From assembly GCA_030533445.1 (NCBI GenBank), contig CM060082.1, positions 35,527,317-35,591,316 on the forward strand: DNA of 64,000 nt, read 5' to 3'. The notes under the pieces are model-generated. The model was given only the letters and a program-made list of their open reading frames with translations. It was not told the DNA's origin and searched no databases. This DNA comes from Cyprinodon diabolis (Eukaryota; Chordata; Actinopteri; Cyprinodontiformes; Cyprinodontidae). This document shows, piece after piece, positions 13,401 through 28,400 of the stretch (position 1 is the first letter of the stretch; the number at the start of each line of letters is the position of its first letter). Position numbers and translations under genes: made by a program.

Positions 13401-16400
13401 TTTGGCTTCTACAGTGGAAATCTTTCTGTCAGCCAGTTTATTTTGTTTTTCTCTTTGCTTATTCCAAAAGTAACTGCGAGAGTGGTGAAGACTGTTTTTG
13501 CCAATTATAAAAGCAGTAAATTAGCATTTTGGCAAAAGGTAGTTATTTCACAGCAGAGAGACGTAGAGAATCTTTCCAGAACTCTTCTTGTAAAGAAGCT
13601 TTTAAGATGATTTCTTAAACTATAACCGCATGAGATTAAACATGTCTGTGATATATCATGTGGATTGTATGTAAGCTTTTGTTTCAGATCATAACCTCTT
13701 GTACATATGATTGGTGGGGAATAATATAAAAGAACATATTTCTGAGAGTCTTTGCTTGTAATGTTATACTGCGGTACTTCAGTAAGACTCTTTAGCTGTG
13801 ATTTACTATTGTTTCACGACAGCTTAAAGAGCTTTCCATGGTATTAAATTTCACAAACAGCTGCATGCCGTGTAGTTTGTCCCAGCAGGACACAGTCAAA
13901 TAGGCACTTTTATAGTTTGACTGTAATTTTTAGCTTGTAAAATGGATAAAATAATAAGAATATTACACTATTAATTCTCTGTAAAATAAAAAGAAACTAA
14001 ACAAGCAGCACCTAACGAGTCGAACGCCGTAATGAAGGTGAGTTCTGCGACGTCGAGCCCGTTATTGCTTCTTTATAACTGAGTCAGCAAAGCTCGGAGA
14101 CCACGTTGGACTCCTGACAAACCAATTAGCAGTGCTATTTCTGTATAATGAACTGCCATAACCATTTGTCAGATATACTCAGGTTCATAAAACTGAATGA
14201 AAATTAACTTAACATGCTTCTTTATAGGGTTTTATTAGCACCTGTAGCAGTCTCTCCACCCCGCTGTCGCCTTCTGTGCTCTGAATCCCCCAGTGGGCTC
14301 CTAAAATGAGCTACAGGCAAAAACCTTTCAGGCTCCTAACTAGAACAACAAAATAATTAACAGAAAACAGTCCTAAATAATTTGGTACATGCTTGTTCCT
14401 GCTCTTGTTTTACATTCTCTTATTCATTTTTCCCCTCCGCATCTTTCTGAAACAGTGTCAGACTGGAGCAGCCTGCCTCCTCCCAGATGGTGCTATCATT
14501 AAACCTCGTTCTGGGCCTGACTACTCTTGTACACACAGTGAATACAAAGTGCCAACTGGGGGAAAATATTGCCAATCATAATGAGGAATGATATCCAAGG
14601 CGTGCCAGGAAGCATTGATTTGGGTAATAATGACGCAGTAATAGCAGACACCGAGGGCTTAGGCCCATATGGGTTTACAGGATTATATTTATGAAGGTTG
14701 CAGCCGTTTTAACGTCGTTCACCTCTGACATGAAGAATGTTACGCATTTTCTTTGCCGCTATATTTGTGTTTGCTGTGATGGAGATGATGGCGTCTGCTT
14801 GAAGGTTGCTGAAATGAGCACCTTCATTGTAAAAGCAGTGTTTGAAGATTATGTGGAGGTAAAATGGTTTTCCAGAAAGTATTCAGACATCTAAGGACTT
14901 CATAAAAGAATAAATAGCAGTTAAAAAGAAAAGAATAATCAGTTTATCTTTCTAAATCATGTTTAAATGTATTTTGGCATAATGTTTTGGTTTTAGTAGT
15001 TAGCACTATTCGGGTCAGTTTTTTTAAAGATTAGTTGTGGTGTTATTTTTTTTATTTTTATTAAGAATCTAAAGAAAATATTCACTTACTGACTGGATGG
15101 TAGTGTGGTACAGTAGCTCTAGAGCTGTGCTGTCCAATTTTTGTTCTGTGTGCCAAAATATCCAATTAGAAAGTAATTAGGGGTCCACTTCTCCCCAATT
15201 AAAAAAGGAAAGACAAATTTCCATGTAATTTTTTTTCAGTTTTAGCAACAAAAAAATAAAAGCACCAGGAGAGAGCAAACTTCTACCAAGAAGCTAATTT
15301 CCCCAACATAATTAAGTTAATATCTGTAGTCCAAGAATCTTTCAAAATAATTCTGGATCCAGATGGTGATCCGGATCCTCACCAAAATTTCATGAATTCT
15401 TTGGTAAAAATGTCATTAAAATCCTTACATAATTTTTCAAGTTATCTTGTAATTAGACAAACACATGCACAAAACTCTCCAAAGGTAGGTAAATATTCAA
15501 TGTATAAATGGAGCAAAGTAAAAAAGAACGAATATCTGTAAGTCTGAAAAAAAAAGAGGTATGTGATGTTTTAAAGAAAAAAATAAAGATGTGTTCAGTT
15601 CTCCTCCCTTTGATGAATGAAAGTTTTGATAATTTTTGGTCCAGAGTATTTTTTTGGTCCATTCCCAGAACAAAAACAACCGTTGCAACAACTGTAACAA
15701 ACCAAGTTGAGTCAAAAGTTGTACTAACATCTGTTTTATGTAATAAGGTGTAAAATTGGACTTACTACTAAAAAGGAAGGGTGATAAACATAAAATATTA
15801 TTTTAATTTTTTACTTTGTGAGGTTATAAAATTAAAACACAAAATATCATAATAGAAATGGTCTATCTTCATCAGCTCTGTTTGCTTAAGGGCCAAATGT
15901 GCAGCATGGAGTGCCTCACAAAAATATTTAAAGCCTTCGAAAAAACCTTCAACACTTAAAAAGCAAGTCTCAGATGTTTTTAATAGCTCCACATTAAGGC
16001 TAATCTTCTCAGGTTTTTTCAATTAGAAGAACTAAAGAAAAAGTTTGGTAGCTTGCAATTAAGATAGCACGGCTACAATCTAAAAGGTTCCTGCTAGATG
16101 GTAAAAAATAGCTCCAAGTTATTTCTAGTTTGCTCTTATACCAATTGAAATCAGTAAAGTATTTCATTAAACACTCTTAGAAGTGCCAAAACAGAGGGAA
16201 ATAAAGTTTGTCCAAAAACATTAAAAGCTATCTACACCTAGGGTTGCCAACCGTCCCTTGAAAAAACAGAATTATTCTGTATTTAGTGGAAAAGGAACGC
16301 ACTTTGTCCCGTATTACTGTGAGAGCAAAAAAACTGTCAGTGAAAAGCTAATGGAGAACAAGTGCCCGTTAGCTACAAAACTTACGGTAAACTCGTTCCT

Positions 16401-19400
16401 GGACCCTGTCCTGCGTTGTGACCAATGAACTGACAACATATATGTAACGATCAAGAATAAGCTCATCCCATTGGTTGATAGCGGGAGACAACAGTGCAGT
16501 GGGATGAACAGAGTAATTTAAATGCTGACGCTGCTTTTGGGGGCAGACAAATCCTCACTGCTGAGAAGAAATACGAGCGGAAAAAGTAGGCTATCGCCAC
16601 ATAAAGTAGCATTGAGCTAATGATTTTGGATTGTTTTTTTTTCAGTTTTACAACTGTAGCCTACTGTACAGTCATTGCATTCAATGCACAAATATGTTTA
16701 CAAGTTTGCACAAGTTTGCTGTTGCACCAAAAATGTGCACTATTTATTTATTTATTGTTTTATATAAATTTTTTACAGTTTGAAGTTAAGCAGAACAGGC
16801 TTATGTTTTAGATACTTATTGTATTCAGCAAAGTTTGTTATTTTGTCATCAAGTAAATTGCTCATGTCACTCACAAATATGCATGAAATTTAATGCAGAT
16901 TTCAAATAGTTAAAAAAATCTTTTCACACACAAAGGGAGATAAAAAAAATAAAAAATCCCCACGCCAGGAGGGGTAAAAACAATCGGGTCAGCTTGCACG
17001 CACATGAGGTTTCCCTTTTTTTTTTTCCAGGGAGTTGGGAACCTTATCTACACCCCTGCTGCTCTTTATAGGATTTTAAATGCCAAACAGCAGTCGGATA
17101 CTGTAGACATTTTCTGTTCATAAGGCATGGTGGGAACATGCCTTATGAATCATACAGGTTTGTTCCCACATCGAAAGAGAAAATGAATCGCTAATCTCCT
17201 AGACGCAGCTGTTGCCGTCTTTTAATCTGGGTGAAATTCGAAGGTAATTTTCTCAGTTTCCTTGTTTAGAATAGTTTTCAGGAAACAGCCTTCATTTGAA
17301 AAAAATATATATGATTACGTCTACACTTGAAGGTCTGTGCTTAGATATCACAGATACAATTCCTCATGGCAACTGTAAAGCACAGCAGTGGAGGGTTGAG
17401 GATCTGGGGTTGTTATAAAATCAAAGGACTGTTTATTTTTCAATTATAAGCTAAACTCCATTTTATGTGTCTATCCATCTAAAATATAATAAAGCATGTC
17501 TGATATTTTGTCAAGCTCTAAGACGATGATCACAACCACCACAGAAGGTTATAGAACAGGAAGTAATCAAAGTGTTGCAATGGTCCAGTATAAGTCCAGG
17601 TTTCAGCCTGATTGTAATTCTGTGTGGGACCTAAGGAGAACGCAGAAGAAATTAGTGTCTATAGGAAACTGAGGCAATATTGTTCTCCTCCACAATACTG
17701 CTAAAAAGGAGTCTTTAGGGTTTACTAAGTCACTCCATGACTTTATAATGCAAGGTAATAGTATTTCAGTAGCATCCTCTGCAAACCTCTTTATACAAAA
17801 AGATAAAAAAAAAATGTTTTTCTCTTTCTTTTCCTCTTAGAAATTGACAGGAAGAAACTGCCACTACCCAGTGGGTCCACTGGGAATCCATGTTTGAAGC
17901 AATGCTTTCCTTTTCTTTATTTATTGAGTGGAAGCAATGTGCCGCTGCTCTTTTCTAACCGCCCAGTGAACCCGGCTCAGTTTAACCTTCATTGCCGAGT
18001 TCAATAAACCACGATCAGCAGTCATAAAAAGTGCATCCGACAATCATCCGCTTTGCTTTGTCGTCTAAGAACACAGATGCCCGAGTCGGCACAGAAGCTA
18101 ATGGGCTGATATTTAACCTTTAAAGTGATAATTGTTGCAGATTAGAGGCCCACTCACTGCTCCGGTCTATGCATGCTGTTTGAAACCCAGCAGCGGTGCG
18201 CCACAGTTAACTAACTCATTTTTTCCCTCTCTCTGTTTAACACTCATCCTCTGCATCGCTCCATTCGCTCTCTCCACCCCCTCTGCCTTTGAGCTTGCTC
18301 TCCCCAAGGCATCTCTCCTTCATTTTGCATCCCTTTGTCCCCATCTGTCTTTCCCCAACTCTCCATCAGTGTAGATGCTCGCTGTTGTTTAATCTCCTGC
18401 CTTGAATATTTTTTTGTTTGTCTTTTTCTGTCCTAGTGGTCCCATGGATTCTACCTCACTCACAACCAGGGCCAGAATGGCTTTGAGTTTTTCTTCAAGA
18501 CCAAAGAGCTGAAAAAGAAGTGGCTGGAGCAGTTCGGCATGGCCATGTGAGTGTGTTTTCTATCTGCCGGTCTGCCTGGGACAGCACAAGGGCAGCAATG
18601 TGATCATCTCAGCTGCATTTGGTCCCACTGTTAATGCACAACACGTTGCTCATCTTGTTATTCTTGTCTGTTGTGATTCAACGATGACAGAAATGAAAGT
18701 GACACAAAGGGGTGTCGCCCTCTCCAAACATTGTATTCAGATAGATAGATGAATCTTTTTCTGCATGTGGTCGAACTGCATCAACCAGTCCTAGTCCTGG
18801 ACCGGATCCAAACCTGCAGGAGTGACTGATAAACTGTATCTCCAATGAAACATTAATCCACTCTCCAGATGCAGAGCCAGGACGGACACAGTGAACCTCA
18901 TTGTTCCTTTTTCACAAAATCAAAGATGAGAAGATGCCATAAGGTCATATGCGACAAACTTAGCAACATTAAATAATACAATGCTTCAACATTGACAAAA
19001 TAAAATGATGTTTTTCTGTATATTATGTCATCAACTGACATGCAGAATAAGCAGTGAACACAGCTTAATTCTGTGAAAACCACAACTAGCAGGCAACAGT
19101 TCTTTATTCCAGGAGCATAGATGCATTTTGTCGATAACTTGCCCACTATTACACCATCTGTTGTTGACAAGCACTGCCACCCCCACCCCATCCACCACCA
19201 CCAATTAATTTAGCCTTTATGGCAAAATGTACAGAAAAAAAGTAGGAGTATTATTTCTGCCTCCATGCCTGGATGAAAAGCATGTTAATACATTTTGGAA
19301 TATTTTAGCTCTTCCTTCGTCTTCACACACTCTATACATAAGGTGTTACTGCGTTAGGGATAGATCTTGAAGCTCATTGTCTTCACTCTCTTTTGCTCTT

Positions 19401-22400
19401 TTCCTACATATTTACTATCTTTACAAATCCTGTTTAGGTATAGGAAGCTAAATCAATTCTATTCTGTTTATTTATATAGTGCCATTTCACTTCACTTGTC
19501 ACCTTATGGCAGAAAATACAGTCGGATTGGTTTAAAGTTTATATCAAGGAAAACCATCTGACTGAATCCAGTCAGTGACTTGCAAGACATGCTGCTCCTG
19601 GATGAGCTTGTGCCATCAATATTTGCTTGCATTTTGTTGTTGACTCTTCAGCAATCCTTCACATCAAGCATGTATGAAGTGATGGTGGAGAGGAAAAACT
19701 TCCTATAAACAGGAAGAAACCTCTATTAGAATCAGGCTTGGTGTGAGCGTCCTTCTTGCGCCAACAGGCCAAACGGGGGTCAAGGAGACAGAAGGAGACA
19801 TACAGAAAAAGCAGAGATATTGTTAACTAGCTCCACAGGTTGCCTCGTCCAAGAAAGACACAGCCAGGCAGACGAGCTCCAAGCTAGCTCCCATGTCAGA
19901 GGAGGAAAGAGAGCACATCACAGTAAAAGAAACAGGACTAAACTGAAAAGAGTAGACCCAACTCCAACATACATAAACAGGGATGGTGTCACAGTCAAAC
20001 AGGAGCAAACCAGATGAAGCTACTATGACAAGAAAAAGTACAGAGAGCATACAGTTATGAGTGGAACTTAACAAATACCGCAGAATGGGAGAATAGAGAG
20101 AGAATGAAGCAGAATGATAAAAAAAAAGTGGTCCCTGTGTCCTCCAGCAGCCTAGACTTATAGCAGCATAAATATAGATCAGATTTTCCCACAATGTAAA
20201 GGGATAGTGAAAACATTTTGAAGGTAGGTTTTAGGAAGTTCTTATCCGTTCCCATACTTACCGTCGAAAAAAGTTATTTTCTAATTAGTTTGTACTAAAT
20301 TAAAAAAATCCTTACCCATAAATTGTTATCTAATTAAAATGCTAACTCCTTCTTCTAATGGGGTTTCTTACTGTTGCCTATGATATTTTGAGGAAGTGTC
20401 TGTGTCTTTGTAAGCTACACTGTAGATGAACGTATAGAGTTCTCTGTTAATGGCAGATGTTGCCTGAAAAATAGCATTTTTGTTAACTGCATTTACTGTG
20501 CTGTATAGCCATCAAGAGTAAACTATCGTCCTAAATACAGACAGAGAAGAAAACCTGAAATACCAAGGTTTCGGTTATAAATTAATCAAACATGGAATTT
20601 AGCCTGACATCAGCTCTTAAATAAAGCTCTTATGAGCTACTTATATTGTATTAGTCCGAACAAATGTTCCTTTTTTTTGTAGCGGATGTGAAAAAGAACA
20701 AACAAATTAAGAAAATGTGTTTGCTTGACAATTGTTTCCATAACATAGAAAAAGACGTGTTTTCTCAGCTGCTCCCTTTCACTTTTCAAATATCTTAGTG
20801 CTGACTGAAATAGGCTTGTGCAAGACATATTAATGCTGGAGCAAAATGGGATGTTTCACTCATTTTCTGAATAAATTAAAAAAAAAATACAAAAAAAGAA
20901 ATTAAACTATAAAATAGGAAGTAAAAAACACAAACCTTGATATATACTAACAGTCACTGATGACTGAAATACCTGTATTTGATTATATGGTCTTACCCAC
21001 TGCTTTTGTCAGTGGCAGCTTCCGCATTATCAAACAGGCCTTCTAGCTTTTAAAATAGGAGTAGCAAGAACAATTTAGTCGAATAGTATTTGAAAGCCCT
21101 GAGAAAAGCAACAATCTTGTAGTGGAAGTGAAGATTAAGAAGCTAAACTGTTGATGTGAGGCTAAGAAAACAGGTATATGATTTCTGCATCTTCTGAAGC
21201 CAAATTATCCAATGATGAGAATTTTAGAGTTTTTCCCAAAAAAAACAAAAATTTTTCTCTTGCTTTTTTTCCCCAAACCTCTCGCTGTTTACAGCATTTA
21301 GTGACATAATCAGGACGCAGGGCGGGTGTTTCCTGGATGTGACGTAGTGGAGAAGCGACCGTAAGATTCCAACAACAATGGCGGCTTGCATCGAGGAAGC
21401 AAGCGTTAGCATTGATGCTGCTATTTCTTCTGTGTTGTCCAATCTATCTGATATTGTTTCATTAAAAGAACATCAGAGAACGGCTTTGAAGGCTTTTGTT
21501 GGTGGAAACGATGTTTTCGCCCTTCTCCCGACCGGATTTGGCAAGAGCTTGATCTACCAAATGGCTCCTCTGGTAGTTAAGTGTGACGCTCCCACAGCGT
21601 CACGGGTTAGTTTCGGTGTGAGTGGTTGAAATAGCACGTCGATAAAGATGACAGACAAGTGGCTTATCCAATCATATGCAAGGAGTTTTGATAAGGCCCA
21701 GCCTTCAGTAAAGGCAATTCCTATGGCGGTGTCCCAGATGTATGTGAGTGGAGCTAGGCGGAGCTAGACATGCATCTGGCTGTTGTCAGGTTATTCTACA
21801 ATATGGTCTGCATTAGAAAAGACAAGAAGACATTTTACCTATAATAATTTAAGAAGAAAAGCTAAAAAAACAAAGCAAGTGCTTCATAAAATACAAACTT
21901 AATTTAAAAGATTCTGTAATGGCCAATTCAGACTTGATCAATATAACAGAGTACAGATGATGTAATGATGTGTGGACTCTATAAAACCGTCTTCAGTTAA
22001 TTATAAGCTCTGAACCATAACCTCAGTCGTTTTCTGTTGTTTGCAAATCTTTTTCCAGCAATTACCTCTAAATGCTTATATAACTGAATGTTGGGAAGAA
22101 ATCTTGATTAGCTGACTCTCTGAACAGGGCAGGGTTCTGTTTGAGATAAAAGTGAGAGCTGGAAATCCCTCACCTGAGTTTAGCAGTTGATTTACTAATT
22201 AGGTTTGAGGAGAGGATCCCCACATCTGACCTTCTCTCCATCCCTGACTTGTATAAATGTTGTTGAAACGGATGACTACCATGTGATTGTTAGAGAAACA
22301 AAGTCACATTCCTTGCTTGTGAGCTTGTGAAAAAAATATGGTTGGAATTGATTCAGATTTTAACTGTAGTACTTCTATCTACAGTATCAGCAACACAAAC

Positions 22401-25400
22401 TGATAATTTCTCTTCATTTTATGTGTTAAAACATGCTTACATGTATTTACTGCGTATGCATGGCATTGGCTTAATGAGACGCTAACCATTAGAATTTCTA
22501 ATATAGACATTGTAACCTACCATCCGCCTTCAGTATGTTGTAGAAGCACAGCAACCACACTGAAGACTGAACACAGGGATGCTTGGCGATGTCCAACCCA
22601 GTTGGAATCCTGCTTCAGGAGGCGTTTTGTTGTTGATAATGCTTTACAGAAAAATACCTTTTGTATTTATTTAGCCATTAAAAGAAAGTTTGAATCACAG
22701 CACTAAGCAGATTGAAACAGATTATACAGGCTCTGAAATTATTAACTTTATTGATCTCACATTGGAGAAATTTACCTCCACATTTAACCCATCCCCTTGG
22801 GGAGCAGTGGGCTGCCCTTCTGGGGCAGGCAGGGAGCAGCGTGGGGTTAAGGGTCTTGCTCAGAGACCCAGAGTGGCAGTGTTTTACTAAACATCTTAAA
22901 GCGTTAAGTTATTGGAAGAACATACTGTTGCCACAAGCTTCCCTAAAACTTGCATGTTTGTCTAATACCAGCAATCTGTTGGGCTTCTATCCATAATTTC
23001 TAATGAGAATATGCATAAACATCACTGATTTGTTATCACTTAGTTCTATTCCCAAACTCATAGAAATAAATCACTGGATTAACTCAATTTAATTGAGTTT
23101 TTTCAATACATTAAATGTTTGTTATCTAAACAAAATCCACATTTATCTGTATGGTGCAATTTTGTTGAGAGTGTAAAACACAAATTGTACAGATTCCAGG
23201 AAAGTGGCTACACACATGTAAATATCAGATTATATCTGGATACCGCGAACGCAGAAACTAAGGAGGAACACTAGTTTGTAAAAATCCAGGATTTATTTTT
23301 GTTTTTATCCTCGCACTCTCCCCTCAACACACAAACACATACCCATGCATGCTTCGATTTTCCCAGGGGCTGAGGAAGCCTCTTGTGTTAATTCTGTGTG
23401 CAGACCTCTCTGTCTGCTCACAATCCTCTTCTTCCATCTTCAAAGAAGCGTATCGGTTGAGATGCCGCTTCATCCGTGGAAGAGTTTGTCTGCCGCAATT
23501 AGAATTATGAGAAAAAAAGTGTTGCTCTTTGCTTTTATATTTGACGTCTTTATCCAGCAGTCTGACAGCTTGAGCACTGAAACAAACTGACTTTATAAGC
23601 ACAAAGTCATTTTTGTGAAAGAACTAACATTTAATGTGAGTTCTCTGAAAGCAGACTAGTGTTATTAGGGCTTTAATGTTTATATCTTGCTCTCTTTTCT
23701 TAGATCAAACATTCGTCCTGAGAATGCAACCAACAATTTCCACGAGTTCCGGATGCACACCTTTGAAAAAATCACCTCTTGCAACTCTTGCCACATGCTG
23801 CTCAGGTAAGAGACCCGACCTTCTTCATGCACATACTTGTGAAAGATGTAGTCAGAACAGCCAAACACGCTGTCAAACTGAAAGGGGCTTTGAAGCGCTG
23901 TCGCGACTCCTTTAAAAGGCCTCAGCTCTCCCCGTTCCTCTCCAGTGTACCCCAACAATCCATTCACCACTTTCTCCTTTTCTCCCCGTCTTCCTCGGCT
24001 TCACTCGTACAAAACTGCTTTTGAGTTTGCTGAATGATATCGGCAACCCAAAGGACTGCGACTCATGGTCTCTCCCCGCAGTGGGAACGACTGAGTGGTT
24101 TCACCTACAGAAGACGGAGAGAAAGAAAAATGTCTGTCACACTCCGTCACTTCTTCCAAGGCGATGGATGGGAAATGGGGACGAGATTATTGCTCTGTGA
24201 CACAGAGCCAGGCGAGAAAAAGAGGCTGTTTGCTTTTATTCACGTTGTGCTTGTAGCTTTTTTTCATATTACTTGGTGAAAAAAAATAGAAATAGTTGAA
24301 TGGATTAGTTTGAAGAGATTGAACTTCTCACTGAAATGGTCAGGTTACGAACGCTTGTTTGCGCTTACATGACGCCATCAGCTATGTCCCAATTAGGTTT
24401 TCCTCAAGAAAGGTAACGTGACCTTAAACTCTCCAACATACATGCAAAAAACTGTGTATGGATGATAATTACAGCTGAATATCAGACACATGGTGGCGAC
24501 ACCCATCATGCTATGGGGATTATTTTGATCAGCATGTGAAGAAGAGCTGGTCAGATATTAGGCTTTAAAAGACATTAAATTATTGCAGAGTATTGTTCTC
24601 AAAAGTTGCAGTTGGAGCCAAAAAAAAGAGGGTTTGGAGCAATGCATATTCATTTGCTTAAAATTTGAAGCAAAAAATACCATTACATGACAAAATTTGA
24701 ATTAAAAAGTAAACATTTGCAGCAAAATCAGAGACTGAAATGTGCAGACTACTGCAAACATCAATATTTTAGGGTATTCTTGTATTTATTTTTTAAACAA
24801 AATTGTATTTTCCTTCCACTTACCAATAATGCATGGCTATATAATCGGTCTTCCACACAAAATCCTAATAAATACAAAGTTTCATTGCAAACTCTTTTGC
24901 GAAGCACAGTGCATAAGTAGTTTCGCCTCAGGTGTTTTACCAATGTGTTTCTCTGACTTCCTTATTCACATCACAAACTTTAAAGTTATTGCTTTGACAG
25001 CTAACGTAATATTTCCTCACCTCTTCAGATTGAGCCTCTCTTAAAGTTGTTGTAGAGCCTCCCCCCCAGGAAAGTTCTGCATCACACTTTTGTTCTTACT
25101 GTATGTGTTGTATAGAAAGTTAGGATGGTTCAAAGATAATTCCTTGATGGAATAGGCATTGCTGCTTTGTGCACTAAAATAAAAGTTAATATATTAACTT
25201 TGATCGTATTCTATGGGAGAAATGTAATTTTGATAAATTCATTATCCTTTAAGCTGCTCTTAAGAGGCAGAGGATACATTGGAGAGGAATGTATGAGAGC
25301 ATCAGCTTGAATATACAAAATTTAATTCCATATTTAGGAAATATACATGTCAGGCAAGCTTTGCCAGTAGTGACGGAGGTAGTGCTAGGGGTAGAGTGGG

Positions 25401-28400
25401 TGGGAAGTTGTTGAAATACCACTGAAATATTTGTAATTGTTAAACAGTATTTCTGCAAAGTAAACAAAAACTACCTTGGCAAGTAGATCCAACTAACTAC
25501 AGCTTTCAAAAAATTCCTCCACAAAAGTCAATCTGACCAAATAGGCCTCAAATAAATCCAGCTACAGGCAAGAAAGTCCCACATAGACATTAATGTCAGG
25601 CCTACTTTATAAGGAAAGAAAAAGGACAATAGTTAACCACAGAGAGCAAAAAGTGCAAAGGTAAAATAGCTGAAGGTCTAGGTAAAGTAGGCAAAGTAAT
25701 GTAGTCGCTGGGTCCTCCAGCACTCCAGGCCTACAGCAGCTATATAGGCAAAGCCACTTTAACTATACGCTTCCTAGAAAGGATCATGGGCAGGAAACCT
25801 GTCCAGCAGACAAAATGATATGATTTTTTTTAATCACATTCATTGAGCAGAATTCTAAATCACTGTGCCCACAATTTCCAGAAAGTTTTTGAGCTATTCC
25901 CATGGACCTTTTGTATAACATATTTGTAGCCCTTTTTTTTTAAACATAACTAAATATGTATTGACAGAACTTTTTTTCACTGTGGCCATAGACAGGGATT
26001 AATTAAGGTCAGAGGCAGCGAAAGACTTCGATTTAAAATATAAGCAGTGTTGTTTTTTATTGCTTACTTTATGTCTATTACGTTATGTTAAGTTTTGAGA
26101 CATTCAACAGATAGGGAGTAGAATTGGCTTTTTTTGCAGTTTATTAACGGGTTTGTGAAGAATTGATGCAAACAAAAACAATGTTGATCTTGTTTTACCC
26201 CAAAATATTGGAAAAGGTTCTAGAGTTTTTGTGTAATTTGATCCCAGTATAAAGATGCTACCTCTTAAAGAAGTGTTTGAAAATGCAACAATAGTAGGAG
26301 CTTTGCACATCTCACAGAACAATGGATTTTATGGAAAAACTGAAAAGGTATGAAACAACTGCAAACCAAGCATTAATTTAAGAAGCAGCAAAGAGATTTC
26401 CTATGACTCTGGAGGAGTTGCAGTGATCTATACCTCAGGTGGGAGGTTCTGTTAACACAATTATTATGAATAAACCCCATCTTTTATGCAAGAAGTTAAA
26501 AAAATAAGAAGCTATTGTTGAAAGAAAGCCAGTCGTCCTGTTTGCAGTTTGCCTCAAGTTTGTAGACGACACAGGAAAACAAAAATGGAACAACTTGCTA
26601 TCATTTTACTTTACATTGAAAACACCAGTAGTTTTATAGAGACTTGAACTGATCAAACAGTTATGAGATTTGTATCTGTAAAATACTTTTTCTTCGTCTT
26701 TTCACTTCAAATCTCTGGTTGTTTTAAAAATAATATCAAAAGTGTTGATGCGGTATGCACATTCTTTTGTACGGGGACTGAAATGCATATAAAACTTTTG
26801 AGATTTTAAGCCTCCTCCAGAGGAAATCCATCTCAATCGCAGTCCAAAATGTCAAAGTCATGGTGGCACAAGATGGAGCTGTGCTACAAGCTTAAATGTC
26901 ACGTTGTACCGCAGCCCTCCTAGTGTGGCAAATTGAGCACAATACTGCATCTCTAAACAAGATGAATGAAGTTTTCAGGCTGTTTCACAACCCGTCTGCT
27001 TAAACTAGATAGAAAATACAGCACAGCTCTAAATCTTACACCTGCCCTCTTATCTAAGTGTTGCTGGAGCTGTTTTCTCTTCATCTTGTTGTTGCTTCGG
27101 TCTCTGCAGGGGGATCTTTTACCAGGGCTACCTTTGCTCCAAGTGTGGGCTAGGCGCCCATAAAGAATGCCTCGGACGCTTTGGTACCTGTGGAAAAACA
27201 GGTAAGTCTGCTCACATCCCTTCTTACTGGACAAGACGTTTCTGAAGAGGCCTTAAATTCAATTTTATCACCTAAAGTGCGCTTTTATTGCAGAGCATGA
27301 GGGCGATAATACTTGCCTCGTAAAACTGTGTTGTAAAGATAAAAAAGGGGGTTGTCCTAACAAGATAAGATCCTGAAGCATGACCTTCTTTTCTTATAAT
27401 GAAGGTCATCCAAACATTGGATCTGTATTTGGCATGCAACATACATATATTTATGCTGTAGCTTCGCTGCTTCCACTGCTTTTTTTCCTTTTAAAGGAAA
27501 TGTCACCATGTGTCAATGCATATCTCTCAATGCATAACAGTACTTTTACAAAGGAGTTTTTGTGAAACTTTTTATTGTGTCCCTGCGTATCCGTCATTCA
27601 GCGCTGTCTGCAGGCACAATGACAGCTTTGAGAGTGGAGGAGGAGGAAAAACCTCAGACTAAAAAAGAAAACAGGCCTACAGAAACCAGCTTAGCATGTC
27701 CGTCCAGTGTGTTTATGTGAAGCAGCAAGCCTGTGAGAGAGAGAGAGAGCGTGAAGAGCAGAGAAAACCAAAACTTTATTTTTCTTTTGAATAAAAACGA
27801 GATGCTTTTGACACTTGGGCTGAAATCTCACCGCCAGCGTACAAGCAATATCGCTCATCGCACTTTTATCACCACATGTTTGCATTCCCCGTGGCAACCT
27901 GCCAGCTCCTGTTTGACGCCGCATTTGTTACGGCACTATCAGGTTTCAGAGGCAATAATGCCACCGCCAGGCCCACCTGGGCACCGCGTTTGCCAGAGGA
28001 GATTGGAGCGACCCCGGCAGTTGGAGGGTGCTGAGATGTAATGGCTCAGATGCTTGTTTGAATTTGCCCTCTCATTACTCCAAATTTACTTTTGGGGTGG
28101 CGGGCGGGTGTAGAAGAAAAATCTGATCTGGTGTATCTGAAACTTTTGGTGTATCTGCAATGCCTCATAAAAGTATTCAAACTCCTTAAACTTTCAACAA
28201 TGACTCAAATACCCCTACACAACATCAAGCACCCAGGGTCACCCAATTGGTAAGTCCTAGTCCACCTTTGACTAGGTTAATCTCAGTAATAATCAAGCTG
28301 TCCTGTGAAGGCCTCATATGTTAGAAAATAGTTCAACCTTTGCATAAATCACACAAAACATTGTTTGATCTATGATCTAAAACACCGTAGAAACCACTAG

